From the NCBI GenBank assembly GCA_920105625.2, contig OV050031.1:49618205-49682204 (forward strand): a DNA stretch of 64,000 bases. Direction: 5' to 3'. Of this stretch, positions 1-10,920 are shown in pieces (within the stretch, counting starts at the first letter, position 1; each line of letters starts with the position of its first letter). This DNA is from Clusia tigrina (Eukaryota; Arthropoda; Insecta; Diptera; Clusiidae). The notes under the pieces were generated by a model, which worked only from the letters and a program-made list of their open reading frames with translations, ran no database searches and was not told where the DNA came from. Position numbers and translations under genes: made by a program.

Positions 1-755
1 TACAGAAGCATAATGATGGCGACTATCATCCTGTATTCTATTTAAATCATAAAACATAAACATCCTGTGACGAGAACTATTCCAGCTACGATTTAGAATT
101 TTTAGCTGTTTCTAATGCACTTAAAAGGTCTCTAATTTATCTCTTGCGGCTGTATTTTCATATTTCATGGCGAAGAAAAGTCCTAACTCTCGGGTTTCAT
201 ACTGAGAGATGCAATCTTTAAGGTCGGTATTATATCGTCTTGATAACTGAAGATGGAATTTTATCAGTAGTGAAGAAGACTAAACAAGAGGGCCAGTACA
301 ATGGTATCTCAAATCTTGTAGAATGGATCACATGCGGAACTGTATATTCCACAAATTTTTCAAAGGTGTCCAACTCAATATAAGAAAATAGCCCAGAATA
401 ATTTATTCCGAAATTTAACCAAACAAATAGAAAATGTGATTTCGTATTGTATCGCTTAAGGCCAAACTACATACCACGCTTTTCGACGGCAACGCGTTGA
501 AATATGCATTTCTATGAAACAACCTCCACAACTTGCCGTCGAAAAGCATGAAAGCTTGAAATTTGCCCAACTTTCAACGACAAACATGCTTTGGCAAACA
601 GCTGATATATTGTATATGGAGTGGAACAAATAGATTTAAATTTATAATAAAAGTAAATAAAGTTAAATTTCTAGTTTTTTTTAAAATTATTTTAATAAAT
701 AATTAGGAATATAAAAATTATTTGTGGATAACGGAGGAATAATTAATTAGTTGAG
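1..755. other. AT-rich non-coding stretch, no gene recognised
   Basis: No credible coding frame is visible in these 755 bases. The only structured signals are the inverted repeat at 478-547 and the GGCCAAACTACATACCACGC string at 460-479, described separately. The A+T content rises steadily after about 600, just before the MADF exon pair. It is probably the left flank or a terminal non-coding part of the DNA transposon to which the MADF exons belong, but this is inference. Confidence 0.5.
460..547. repeat. TIR-like string plus perfect 15-bp inverted repeat
   Basis: GCTTTTCGACGGCAA at 478-492 is perfectly complementary to TTGCCGTCGAAAAGC at 533-547, leaving a 40-base loop. The bases just before it, GGCCAAACTACATACCACGC at 460-479, recur at 55029-55048, where the text after it diverges (CCAACGGC instead of TCGACGGC) and the second arm is missing. 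A shared outer string followed by a divergent hairpin is what the end of a non-autonomous DNA transposon or a PIF/Harbinger terminal inverted repeat can look like. No matching opposite terminus was found, so the element type is not established. Confidence 0.45.
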
Positions 756-759
756 AAAC

Positions 760-1068
760 AGAAAGCAATTTTTGCGAAAAATGGTTTTGAATACAGAAGG
801 AGGCAAAAACCTGCCGCTGCTTGGAAAGTGAGCGAGACATTAAATACTGAAGGTAAGAAAGTTTTCACAGCAAATAGTTATGCCAATTTTAGTTGACAAA
901 TAGATTTTAATAATTTTATAAAGTTTTTGTCCCAGTCTAGGTGGAAAAGCCTCCATGAACGATACGTCAAGGAGTACACAAAAACCCTCCATGCGTCCGG
1001 TAGTGTTGCTGATGTATCGAAATGCCAATGGGAGTTTTATGCACAAATTGGGTTCCTGCGAGACCAAA
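760..1068 (+). pseudogene. MADF-domain gene fragment, two exons
   Basis: Two coding blocks lie on the plus strand. The first (to about 852) ends in AAAWKVSETLNTE followed by a GTAAG donor. The second starts after a pyrimidine-rich acceptor TTTTTGTCCCAG at 924-935 and reads RWKSLHERYVKEYTK, then WEFYAQIGFLRDQI. This spacing of tryptophans, RWK-LRxRYxxE and W(x)F--xxFL is the MADF (Myb/SANT-like in Adf-1) DNA-binding fold. The reading phase of the two blocks does not match across the proposed splice (a TAG appears at the join), so the copy is probably decayed. MADF proteins occur as host regulators and as the second gene of PIF/Harbinger transposons; the Harbinger transposase remnants at 13430 and 61868 favour the second reading. 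Confidence 0.55.
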
Positions 1069-1159
1069 TAAACTGAAGAAAATAAGTTCGCATATATTGG
1101 AATTGTGATACCACAGAAAGGGCGCTGCACATGTACTGCCATCTAAGCCAAGTATAGTT

Positions 1160-2410
1160 ACCGCTCAAGCTGTGGGGGCTAATGCAGCGCCTGAGGCAGC
1201 ACTACACTCCCGATTACGAAGTGTGGAACCAACCTGACAATTTGATAAATTTGGCAACGTCCCTAATATTACAGGTTGCAAGCCCTGTCAGGATGATTAA
1301 GAAAGAGCCCCGAAGATGTGCATTCTTCGTCTGGCTAAGGATGGGCATTGACCGCATCCACGGCAGAAGTCATTACAGGCCAAACCCAGCCTAGCCGCAT
1401 GCCTCGCCATCACACAATGCCACGTCAGCCCCGAAACCGTAGTGTTGATGGACTCGAGTTGAATTATCTGAAGCGTACGCTTGTTGCTGAGGCTAGGCCA
1501 GGTTAGCCTTGAGATACGGCAAGAATGTTCCTCCGTCCATAGTTTGTTGACCTCATGGAAATGCCTGCGTATGATCGCCAGACTGACTGTAGCGAGAGAG
1601 ATGCCTATGTCCAGAGAAGAGTGTACTTAACATAGCAGTGTGCCTGCTTCAGCAAGCTCATTTGCCTCGCAATTTACCCACGATGTCCCTGTGCGGAGGT
1701 ACCCAGACTAGGTAAACTATGGAATGCATGGAGAGCTCGATTAGAGCTGACTAACATTTCTGTACGAGTTTTGATAACGTACTGGCGCCCGCAAGAGATC
1801 TATAGGCAGCTTGGCTGTCCGAGAAGTTGATTCTGACACCAAACACTCCATTTCTTAGAACCCAATTTACTGCGTTGTAAATTTCCATTACTTCTGCCTG
1901 AAAAACGCTGGAATTGCCAGGGAGTCTAAGTGAGACGCCAATGTCCAGCTTGTTGGAGAAGATCCCGCTACCGACCCTGTTCACAGACCTAGAGCCGTCT
2001 ATGTAGATATCCAGAGTGTCTTCGGTGATCACCCTGTTTCTGATCCAGTCGTCTCTGCGTGTGTTAATGTCGAACCCCCGATTAAGGTTGGAATTCGGAC
2101 AGACATAGTCAACATAGTTAGCATAGAAGTGCAAAGAGAACTCTCGCAGCTATGAAGCGTACAACTCCAGTGATCAACAGAGCTGCACTCTTTCTGACTT
2201 TCTAAAGTAGATTCAGGTTGCAACCCATTTCAGTAGCCGGCCACCAGAAAACAACTCCGTATAGGACATCCACCACGCGTGTGTTGAGTCAGAGCATGAT
2301 TCGGTGTTGTAAGCCCCATCTAGTGTTCACTGCCTTCTTACAACAACACAGCGCACACGATGCTTTACGGGCCCTCTCAGCTATATTGGTTTCCAGCTGA
2401 GCTACTATTT
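1160..2410 (-). pseudogene. non-LTR retrotransposon remnant (family A), RNase H and 3' end
   Basis: Read on the minus strand, this is the 3' part of an ORF2 closely similar to the better copy at 57554-60940. It has the RT thumb/linker (2215-2400, aligned to 58921-59090), an RNase H domain (about 1751-2134, with IYIDGSRSVNRVGSGIFSN, then SVFQAEVMEIYNAVNW and FSDSQAAYRSL), and the cysteine-rich tail region (1182-1510, aligned to 57750-58000). The three RNase H motifs (D, E, D) are readable but the frame breaks repeatedly and the histidine-bearing end (VPGH) is not intact. Family A belongs to the RNase H-bearing insect non-LTR group (I/R1/LOA-like); finer placement would need a tree. Confidence 0.75.
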
Positions 2411-3950
2411 ACACCACAGAAGGGACCTATGAAAGGAAAAGTGCTTGTTCCCTTTTTTGCTATTGAATCTGCCATTTTGTTTCCTTCATGTCCTTCATAT
2501 CCCAGTACCCATATTAGCGTAACAGAATTCCGCGCTGCTAGGGCATTGAGTAGTTTAAAACATTTTCAAACCAGGTTTGATTGGAATGAGAAGTTTTTTA
2601 ATGATTTTGTAGCTGCTTGGCTATCTGAAAGAATGCATATTTTGGTACTACGGGTGACCCTAAGAAGAAAGGTGATTTTCCAATTTCAATAGTTTGTCGG
2701 AAATTAGGATCTACAATTCTTGCTCCAGCAATGACATCTTCCATTTTGGACCCATCAGTATACTATAGCTTTAAGTCCTATTTTAGGATTATTTCATTGT
2801 TTCCCCACATTGAGCGGTCGTTGATGACTACTTTGAAGTGTTTGGAGAAGTCTAGTTTTCTGTCCATTTTATCAAATACCAGGAGACCCGGAGAATTCCA
2901 GATGGTGTCCAGAATCTTTGCGTGCCCTGTTAGGTTGCGTTCTTCAAGATGGGCTAGATTAGGTAGTCTTGGGCCCGCACTGGCTGCCATCCTCTTAACC
3001 ACAAGGTGTAGAGGAGTGAGTTCAGTGATCATTTCTAAAGCAAGTGTGGCGCACGTCCTCATTCCTCCCGTTACAATCAAACAGGGTATTGAGTGAATCT
3101 TGTTAAGGATCATCTTTTGCTTGATATACCTTTGGCCACCATACCAAAGAGGCATAGGTGATCATTGGTAATATTATTGTTTTATATGACCACGCTATCA
3201 TTTTTGGTCGTAGTCCCAAGTCGTTGCACTTAAGGCTTTGTTATACTATACTATATATGATTTACTATATCTAGTTTCCCAGATATTTAATTTGGATGTT
3301 ATTAAGTTTATGGCGCCTAAACTTAAGGTCCCCAGATTCAGATTCCTTCTTCTGGTTAATGGTACCACGTTCGTTTTGTTCGGATTTAGCGACAGTCCTT
3401 TCTCCTTACACCAGTTTTACGTGATGCCAAGAGCTAGTTTCTTGCGATATGTTATGGTAGAGTCAATCTTGCCTCTGCCTATGATTAACAAACCATCCGC
3501 AAAGCCCTGAACTTTGTATCCGAGGTAACCGAGAGTTTGTAATAGACCGTCAATAACCAATAACCATAGAAGCGGCGATAGGACGCCCCTCTTCGAGGCT
3601 TCCTTTGGTTGACCTAACAAGTCACCTTTCTGCTCCTGTTTCAAAGATTATTGTTCTATTTTCAGTATATTGAGAACCCCTGTTATGAGTCTTTGTATTC
3701 CTTGCTTTCCCTTCCCTTTCTCAATTGATCTGAAAGCATTGTCAAAAGCCCCCGTAATATCAACTGATGTACAGAGATCAATTTCTTTCCAACGCCTTTT
3801 CGATTTGACTCCTTATACTATCTATGGCTGTCACAGGTGATTTGACTGTTTGGTAAGTATTGTTCAATGTAAAGATATTGATCCAGAATGTTTGCATAAC
3901 TTTAAGCAGGAATGAAGTTAGGCTAATAGCCCAGACAGATTTCACTAATT
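2411..3950 (-). pseudogene. non-LTR retrotransposon remnant (family B), RT and RNase H
   Basis: On the minus strand the order is RT palm, RT thumb, RNase H. The palm (3417-3644) still reads RGVLSPLLWLLVIDGL followed by FADG where a Y/FADD catalytic box is expected, so the second catalytic aspartate is lost. The 2778-3155 block (IPCLIVTGGMRTCATLALE, then LTGHAKIL) is the linker typical of these elements. RNase H (2411-2760) is scattered over frames, with DSQAATKSL and a WVxGYEGHEGNKMAD block. It is the same family as the plus-strand copy at 28570-30956 and abuts the family A fragment with no visible spacer, so one probably inserted into the other long ago. Confidence 0.7.
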
Positions 3951-4892
3951 GGATTAGCGGCGCACTTTATCCGATTAAAATTCGACCCTGACAGACTACA
4001 GAATTGCGGATTGAGTAATCAGCTGATTTGCTATTGTGATTATTTTATAAATTTCTTCTAGTTAAAAATGACAGAAAACAAACATTAATATTGGTACCTG
4101 CACTGTTCGTAAAAGCAATTTATTATTTTAAAAAAGAATTAATCTGCTATTGCTCCAGCTGCTGAAAAATGTTGAAGCAATCAATGCAGTGGCAAACGTG
4201 ATTCTGCAAAATGTTGATGCAGTGATTTAAGGAGCAGTTTCGCCTCCATAAAATTTCATTCCGAAACAGAGACAGAGAATCTGGCGATAGAGTTGGCGCT
4301 GAAACGGTATCTGGCGGAGTCGGCGGCAGAGGAGAAGTTGATCGAAGCTGGGTTGATGTATTCTGAAAACAAAACTGTAGATTAAAGAAAGTATACTGAT
4401 TATTATCACATGTAAATTCTTACCAAGGAAAATGACTCTTTAATTGGCTACAGTACCTCCCACAATATGGTGCACAGCGGTGTAGTGCTTCCACATTGAT
4501 GAGCTGCCACCCCATGCTCATACTTTTCCCTTCTCTTTTCTCCAAAAATATAATACGTTTTATTGGTACATTTACGCAAATAGAAAAAGGTATTCCTAAG
4601 AAAAAACTTGCCTGTATTCCTTGGTGAGATTCTGGAGTTTAATGTGAACCTCTTCCGAAGTATACTTTGCACCCATTTCAAGCGCCATGTCGCTGTAAAT
4701 GAGGCCATTCCTTTGGAGAACTCTGACAATTTCTCTATAAGCAACTTCTCGTCGCACTTAGTCCTCACTAAACGTCGTTTTCGGAAAGACATGGTTAAAA
4801 CAACATTTTTTTAACAACTAATAAATATACAAAAATTTTATTCAAAACAAACATATCTTCGGCAGTGTTGTCATCGAAAATGCCCCTAATCC
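3951..4892 (-). mobile_element. candidate small DNA transposon carrying a MADF/trihelix gene
   Basis: GGATTAGCGGC at 3951 faces the complement of GGATTAGGGGC ending at 4892, giving short imperfect terminal inverted repeats around 942 bp. Inside, on the minus strand, lies a two-exon gene (see next entry). A small element with imperfect TIRs and a Myb/SANT/MADF-type protein but no transposase in the same copy would fit a PIF/Harbinger derivative. The TIR match is only about 10-11 bp and no clear 3-bp target duplication was seen, so the boundaries are tentative. Confidence 0.35.
4147..4800 (-). pseudogene. two-exon trihelix/MADF-like DNA-binding protein gene, possibly intact
   Basis: Exon 1 runs on the minus strand to 4612 and reads REIVRVLQRNGLIYSDMALE followed by MGAKYTSEEVHIKLQNLTKE, the helix pattern of a Myb/SANT-like (trihelix/MADF) DNA-binding domain. 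It ends at an AG/GCAAGT donor, so the intron (4363-4611) would be of the GC-AG type. The acceptor is GTTTTGTTTTCAG at 4363-4375. Exon 2 (4362 down to 4147) is open: a Ser/Pro-rich linker (STSPLPPTPPDTVSAPTLSP), then a short Cys/His-containing tail ending QQLEQ and TAG. The beginning of exon 1 is not resolved. It could be the accessory DNA-binding gene of a Harbinger-type element or a retained host exon pair; position and flanks favour the element. Confidence 0.45.
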
Positions 4893-4929
4893 TGTTTAAA
4901 TTGTAGAATTAACACCAGAGAAAATCCGG

Positions 4930-5950
4930 AATCAACAATCAATAGCTGAGTATCTTCGGTGGTTCCACTGACGGCTCCATAAGTGGCACAGCCTGGAAAT
5001 TGAGTGTCCAGCAATAGCTGTGCCGTCTCTTCCAGGCTCTAAAATTTACGCCAGCCTTCTTGAGTGTAGAAAGGCCATTCAATTGATCTTTATTGAGTGA
5101 TTTCTGGAGTCGAGTAGCTGCTGGGAGCTTTTCAATCGCCTCACAGTACTATTTCCATGAGTCTCTCTTTGATCTCCTCAGCTCATTATTATAGGTCATT
5201 AAGGTACTTCTACAGGATGCCCAGTCCCCGTTACACTTGGCTCTATTAAAGAGCTAACGGAACTTTTTTGCGGGAAATATTTAGCTCCCCACTCCACCAG
5301 TGGACATTCCTAGAACGTTTCTTCACAACTAGATTGCAACTATTTTCAAAAACCTCTATTATTATATTATTTAATTTAGAACCCTCCAAAATCTAGTTCC
5401 GGAGAGTTAGTTATTTTTTCACTAAGGCACAAAATATTTTGCTCTAAGTGGAAGTTAAATAGCGACCAGTTGGTAATTTCTTATTTCGAAGATGTCTTCA
5501 ATTTCCCCCTCAGATCAAAGCAATGACCTGACAATGAGACTTTATCAAGCACCCTTCAATTTAAAATGTTATTTAATATAAATGCGCTGGTTAGGAGAGT
5601 GAGATCTAATAATTCCCGCCTATCACATTTGCAAAGGTGGCTTCGTTACCACTATTTACCACCACCAGATTGTTAGTAGTAATAAAATCAAGAAGTGACT
5701 CTCCTCATACGTTAATGTGCGTTTTTCCCCATACAGTGTGGTGCGCGTTTGCATCGCAGCACATCACCGTCTGTAAATTTAGGGTGCGACAGTACTCCGA
5801 AAGCTGCTGGAGCTCACGTGATACCGCATCCTCTGTGTTGCCTGGTGGGTACATGGTGGCCAGGACAATAATTATTTCCCTCTGGCACTAGGCACTTCTG
5901 ACTGTATTGCCACCAGATCACGTTGTAGGAGCTTTGAAATTGTGAGATAT
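4930..5950 (-). pseudogene. non-LTR retrotransposon remnant, endonuclease and start of RT
   Basis: The minus strand carries an apurinic-type endonuclease domain: YPPGNTEDAVSRELQQLSEY, then CCDANAHHTVWGKTHINVRG, then FITTNNLVVVNSGNEATF. These correspond to the DANAHH and NxGxxPTF landmarks of the endonuclease of jockey/LOA/R1-type ORF2 proteins. Downstream (5000-5300) the inter-domain segment is recognisable as KRDSWK and LPAATRL with a frame-broken DTHFPG-like block. The RT proper is missing. It is similar in layout to 60060-60940 but clearly a different subfamily. It is truncated on both sides: the candidate DNA transposon lies below and the jockey-like element above. Confidence 0.65.
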
Positions 5951-5989
5951 ATAATATTTTTGTTAATCATATCATCGCCGCCCTTGGTC

Positions 5990-8385
5990 GGTCAACAATT
6001 CTGTAGTAACTTACATGTTTTTTGTCTGCGGACCATTTATGTGCCCATTTGCAGCCCATGGTTCATGAAGTGCTACGAACTGCAGACATTGGTGTTCAAC
6101 CAAGGATCGAGCCTATATGAAACTGTTATAACCCAGTGGATATTGATTTGGAGCCAGTGAAGCAGTTTCCAAGTAGATTTTTGCGTTTGTGGCGGGGGCT
6201 GGAATATTATTTTACAGACCGATCTTTGCGGATCTTATCACTCTTCATGCTCCGCAAAATTTCCGCAGACTTCAGGTCTCTTCGTCACGAAAAAATGTTC
6301 AAAGCATTGGAATTGCGCTTGGGAGCCCTGGAGCACAACGTGCAATTTTTAAATTATGACTGATTGTCTAAGACTGATTTTATGGAATGCAAATGGTTTA
6401 GCCAAACACAAAAATGAGCTGGAAGTCGTGCTTAACAATGAAGATATTGATATATGCTTAATTGCTGAAACTCATTTTACTAAGCAATCGCATGTGTCCT
6501 TTAAAAAATACGCGCTTTACCATACAATACATCCTAACAATTGTGCAAGGGGTGGTAGCGTAGTCATAATCAAAAGCTCCATTAAACATCACTTGGAGGA
6601 CCAAATCAGCTCAAGTTAGTTTCAAACTACATCCGTTTCCGTTGAAGCTTCCAAACAACCACTGGTTCTAACTGCTCTATATAGTCCACCTAGGCACCAG
6701 TTGAAATATGAAGACTATTTTTCTCTTTTTAATCGTTTCCATGGTCGTTTTATAATTGGAGGCCGCTTCAACGCAAAACATACGTTTTGGGGCTCTAGGC
6801 TCACCACGACAAAAGGAAGAAAATTATTCAAAGCCATGCATGGTACATGTTGTAATTCATTTTCAACTGGTGAACCAAAATATTGGCCATCGGATACTAG
6901 TAAATTACCAGACTTAATTGACTTCTTTGTCTACAAAAACATTCCTGCAGCGCATTTAACTATCACTGAAGGATTTGATCTGAGTTCTGACCATTCGCCG
7001 GTGCAATTGGTAATTTCCCAAACCCCAGCACTAGAATTACTTTCAAGTGCAGCTAGAACAATTAGCCAAGTTTAGTTCTAAAGCAAAGTTGTTTGCTGAA
7101 CATCTTGAAAATACCTTTAGTCCAAATGAGGGAAATTATGAAATAGTTATAAATGAAAGTTGGCTAGAGTGCGATACCCACTTTACTCAAGTAACTCACG
7201 AAGAAGTTGGTAAGCAAATTCATACAATGAAATTAAAAAAAGCGCCAGGATTTGACTTAATAACGACGGAAGTTCTTCGTAAACTGCCCAATAATTGCAT
7301 CGCTTATCTGTCTGCTTTAATTAATATGTGCTTTAGGATGAGGCATGTTCCTATATATTGGAAATTCGCAGAGGTAATCATGGTGATTTCCCAAGCCTGG
7401 GAAATCACTCAATGACATATCATCGTATAGCCCAATATCCTTACTGCCAGCATTGTCAAAACTCTTTGAAAAATTGCTTTTAACGCGTTTAATGCCAATA
7501 ATTGAGAATAAAAACTGGATTCCCGCCCACCAGTTTGGTTTTAGGAAAAATCATTCGACCACTGATCAAATCCACAGAGTTGTGAATATGGTCGAAACTG
7601 CGTTGAAAGGGAACAAGTGTGTTCCGCCGTCTTCCTAGACGTTTCACAATCTTTCGATAAGGTGTGGCATGCAGGTCTATTACAAAAGCTGCTGACATTG
7701 TTGCCAATGCAATATTGCGAGGTGCTTTCATCATACCTTGATGACAGGTACTTTAGTGTTAAGTACGAAAAAAATTAGTGCGGGTGTACCGCAAGGGAGC
7801 ATCCTGGGGCCTCTGCTGTACCTCCTGTATACATACGACCTACCGACAGCAAATCAGCAAGTAACCGCAACATTTGCGGACGATACTGGTGTTCTGGCTA
7901 CAGGTAACACTATCGAAGACGCGACGGCTAAGCTACAAGAGGCTGTTAATTGTATTGCTTCATGGGCTAAGAAATGGCGCATTAAGTTAAACACTGAAAA
8001 ATACACCTTACAAACCTATTTTCATGGATGGGTTAATAGTCCCACATATCAACGAAGTCAAATACTTGGGTATTACACTCGCCGCCAAATACCGCTGGAA
8101 ACCTCATGTCAAAGTTGCAGCATCCAGTTTACTTCTGATGACTTCGCAGCGTAGGTCTGACTCGGAAAACAGTGTCAGACCTAATGGAACTCGAGTAACC
8201 GATATTTTATTTATATGTTATATGTTAGCATGTACATAAAATACTTAACGCTTTTCTTTTAATTTGTTTAATATATTTAAACAAAATTGCTAGTTAGTAT
8301 TACCTGTATTTACTAGGTGCGATTATAAAACGTTTCTGTAAATAGTATAAGATTCTTTAATAAAAAAAGGTCTCTTCGTTCCCAT
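5990..8385 (+). mobile_element. jockey-like non-LTR retrotransposon, degenerate
   Basis: A plus-strand non-LTR copy: tail of ORF1 (6136-6363), ORF2 from 6356, then an A+T-rich 3' UTR ending in AATAAAAAAA near 8360-8370. ORF1 and ORF2 overlap by a few bases at an ATGACTGA, the usual jockey layout. ORF2 holds endonuclease, then RT in pieces. The RT is cut off after FADD and its C-terminus (thumb onwards) is missing between about 8050 and 8240, so there is an internal deletion as well as several frameshifts and stops. No RNase H is present, as expected for the jockey clade. No target-site duplication was identified. Confidence 0.7.
6356..8154 (+). pseudogene. jockey-like ORF2: endonuclease and reverse transcriptase, broken
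   Basis: The endonuclease starts at 6356 (MTDCLRLILWNANGLAKHKN, then LIAETHFT) and continues at 6701-7040 (GGRFNAKHTFWGSR, then DLSSDHSPV), keeping the N, E and SDH landmarks; the catalytic GDFNAK aspartate position reads R. The RT follows in three frames: KLKKAPGFDLITTEVLRKLP (about 7230), HQFGFRKNHSTTDQIHRVV (about 7530), then GVPQGSILGPLLYLLYTYDL and FADDTGVLATG (about 7780-7900). In the living element it nicks chromosomal DNA and copies its RNA at the nick. Stops at 6619, 7075, 7415 and 7638 show this copy is dead. The ATG at 6356 is chosen because the endonuclease begins directly there and overlaps the ORF1 stop. Confidence 0.7.
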
Positions 8386-9260
8386 TTTGATTTAAATCTT
8401 TTGCGTCCAGCTCCTGACAGCTTCACCCTATTTTGTTATTGATTTTTTCCTGAGCAGGCTCAAGAAGGGTACTTTCCTGTTCTGAGGAGATAGAAATGGC
8501 AATCGACAAGGGCCCGGTTGCCCACTCCAACTAGTCGTATTCCATAGTTTCATCAGCGAAGGGACAAATTTCCCCCTCGACGAATGATTGTTGGCTCTTA
8601 GTAGCCATATTTTGCACATTTGAAGGTGTGCTAATTTGAAAAGTGCATTTTGGTCACCTACGGGAGCCCCAATGGAAAGGCTAATTGAAATCGTAAGTTC
8701 ACTGGACCTCGTACGGAGTTCGCTATTAAGTTTGACTCTACACGTCAAGCAAGACCAGCGGCATACCTGTTCCACTGCGAGTTTAGGGGGTTGGTTGGGT
8801 CTATAGGTCCGTTAAACCCTGCCCCAGGAAGTTTTCCTTCTCCCCCGCCAGCCTATCAGCGACCCAAAAACAGCAGGGACATAACCGTACTGAAAGTGTG
8901 CCATTAGTCTGAAAAAAACGATAACCGCACTTCCAGAAGGGCTGATCAATTAGTTAGTGTCTAGGCGATCCACCGGTTTCAACGCCACGTTCCATATGGA
9001 TGAGTAGGACTACTAACTAGCCTTAACAGGAAACGTAGAAAACTACTTTCAACATTTGCGTTGGAGGTAGCTCCTATTTTTTGTACTGAATCATGTCACC
9101 ATCTTTTATGTGCCATAGTGCCAGGTTACATTAAGCCCCTACAGTGCACGAAGGTGACCATGGGGTTTTTTGGTTTTTTTAACCGGGACGGCGCGAACGC
9201 CATTCTGCTCGGTTGCTGTCGCCAAATTCGGTTACCAGTTAGTCGTGGTGTCTAGTGCAT
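8386..9260. other. unassigned stretch between two TE fragments
   Basis: No domain could be recognised with confidence on either strand. A 115-codon minus-strand frame at 8428-8775 is open but shows only scattered similarity of composition to the surrounding minus-strand non-LTR debris. The segment lies downstream (in the minus sense) of the family A YADD box at about 9270-9330, so it may be a rearranged remainder of that copy. Confidence 0.4.
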
Positions 9261-10920
9261 ACCTTAGCTTTCAGAAAGGGTTTGAGGGAATTTGCCAGAG
9301 GCGGTGGTAGCAATGTCATCTGCATATCACGATGCAACACCGATCTTTCATTCTTTTGAGAACAGTCTTAACTGCTAAATTCCAGAGGAGGGGAGACAAG
9401 ACCCCACCGAGAGGTATGCCTCTGCCCACTGCCCTCTGACAGTGAAGGCAGTGAACAGACATTTTGTTAAATGCGCCTTCAATGTCGAGAAATACGGCAG
9501 GAGTGTAGTCCTTGAAGGCAAGGGATTCATCTACCTGCGAAATGAGCGGGTGAAGCGCAGTTTCCATCAACTTGCACTTGGTGTAGGAATGATGGGATTC
9601 AGAGAGAATGGTTGGATTGATGGAAGCCCTGATGTGGAGATCTAGGACCATTTCCAAGATTGATTGGTCTGTACTTGTTTGGTTTAGTATGGAATGCCTT
9701 CCCAGCTTTTTGGAATGAATGCACACGTGACTCACTCTAGTCAAGAGCAATGTATATCAGTCAGAGGCAGGCTTTGCAAATGCGCTGTCGTCATAGTATA
9801 ATTATAAAGCTCTCTTCTGTATATCCGCAATGATGAAACCATCCGGAAAGGGATCAAACCTGTGGATAGCACATGTAAGTAGTGTGTCGGTCGGAAGCCA
9901 CCAGGGACAGTCTGATTGAACTGGTGATGTGCTTGACCAGAAAATCTACGCTGCTTGGAAACGGGGTATCCAGCAGGACTGCAAGCGTCTCGATTGTTTC
10001 GTGTCGGATTGTTTTCTTTTGAAAGGAGCCCAGTCGTTTGTGTCTTTAGGTTTATTTACGAAGTTTCTACAAGCTACCCGTAAATCGGCAAATTTCCCTG
10101 CTCCACCATGGAAGTTTTGGGCGGGATGCAAGATGCTTTTACCGCTTGTAAGAGAGCTTCTGTGATTGTGTCGAGTACCTATGATGCGAAAAGGAAAATT
10201 CCTGAAAGACGGTTGGTAATGAGGGTCGAGAATTGCTCACCAATTAGGGTGATGTCGAGAACTTCCTGTCTGTTAAGAGTCAGGAATGGCGATTAATCCT
10301 CTCGATTAGCAATTACGAGATTATTAACGAGTATAGAATCAAAAACAGAGACACCGCCTTTGTTGGTGTCAAAACATTTCCTGATGGGTGTTGGCATCCC
10401 TACCTATTAGAACATGAATCCTCTTCAGTGCGTTAATGCTATTATTAATATTTATACAACATCTATATTTACCTTGAACTTTTGCGACTACCGTACAGTA
10501 TACCTTGATACTGAGTCCGCCTATTTCGTCATTATGGATCCAGGATTCTTGAACTAGTAGAAGGCTCCATTCTGAGGCAGGTCAAGGATATGGGCTGCCG
10601 GGGCAGTTTTGGAATGCTGAAAGTTAATTTGTATAGCCTCCAGAATTTTGCGTGGAGGGTTGTGGGGGGTTGTTCATCTTGAGGATTCCCAAGATCTGAT
10701 CTGGCTCCGAGGCAGGACGTAGTGGGATTTGATGAATGGAGACAACCTTGAGCTTCGCACCCTGCCAGATTTGCAGCATCATGACAGCAGCGTGATGGAC
10801 CAGGATTAAGCACTATGAGTTTTTTCCATGTTGGAATTGCCTGTCGTCCCATCCAACACGTTTGCGGGTGGCGGGAGGCGGATAGGGGGACGCACATGTG
10901 CGTCATTTCGGTGCTGCCTT
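9261..10920 (-). pseudogene. non-LTR retrotransposon remnant (family A), endonuclease to RT palm
   Basis: Minus-strand ORF2 pieces matching the copy at 57554-60940. The RT fingers/palm at 9316-9750 read LHIRASINPTILSESHHSY, then AVFLDIEGAFNKMSVH and GGVLSPLLWNLAVKTVL; the catalytic YADDIATTASGKFPQTLSE sits at 9270-9330 in another frame. Upstream (10000-10140) there is inter-domain sequence, and around 10380-10620 endonuclease debris including an IGRDANTHQ-like motif. Gene order is therefore endonuclease then RT, with the RNase H end missing here. The complementary 3' piece of the same family lies at 1160-2410, but nothing shows the two were once one copy. Confidence 0.65.

Noticed and set aside
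840..1142. 100-codon minus-strand frame
   Set aside because: It is the shadow of the plus-strand MADF exons; its residues match no family.
3238..3510. 90-codon plus-strand frame
   Set aside because: Lies antisense to the family B RT remnant; no own similarity.
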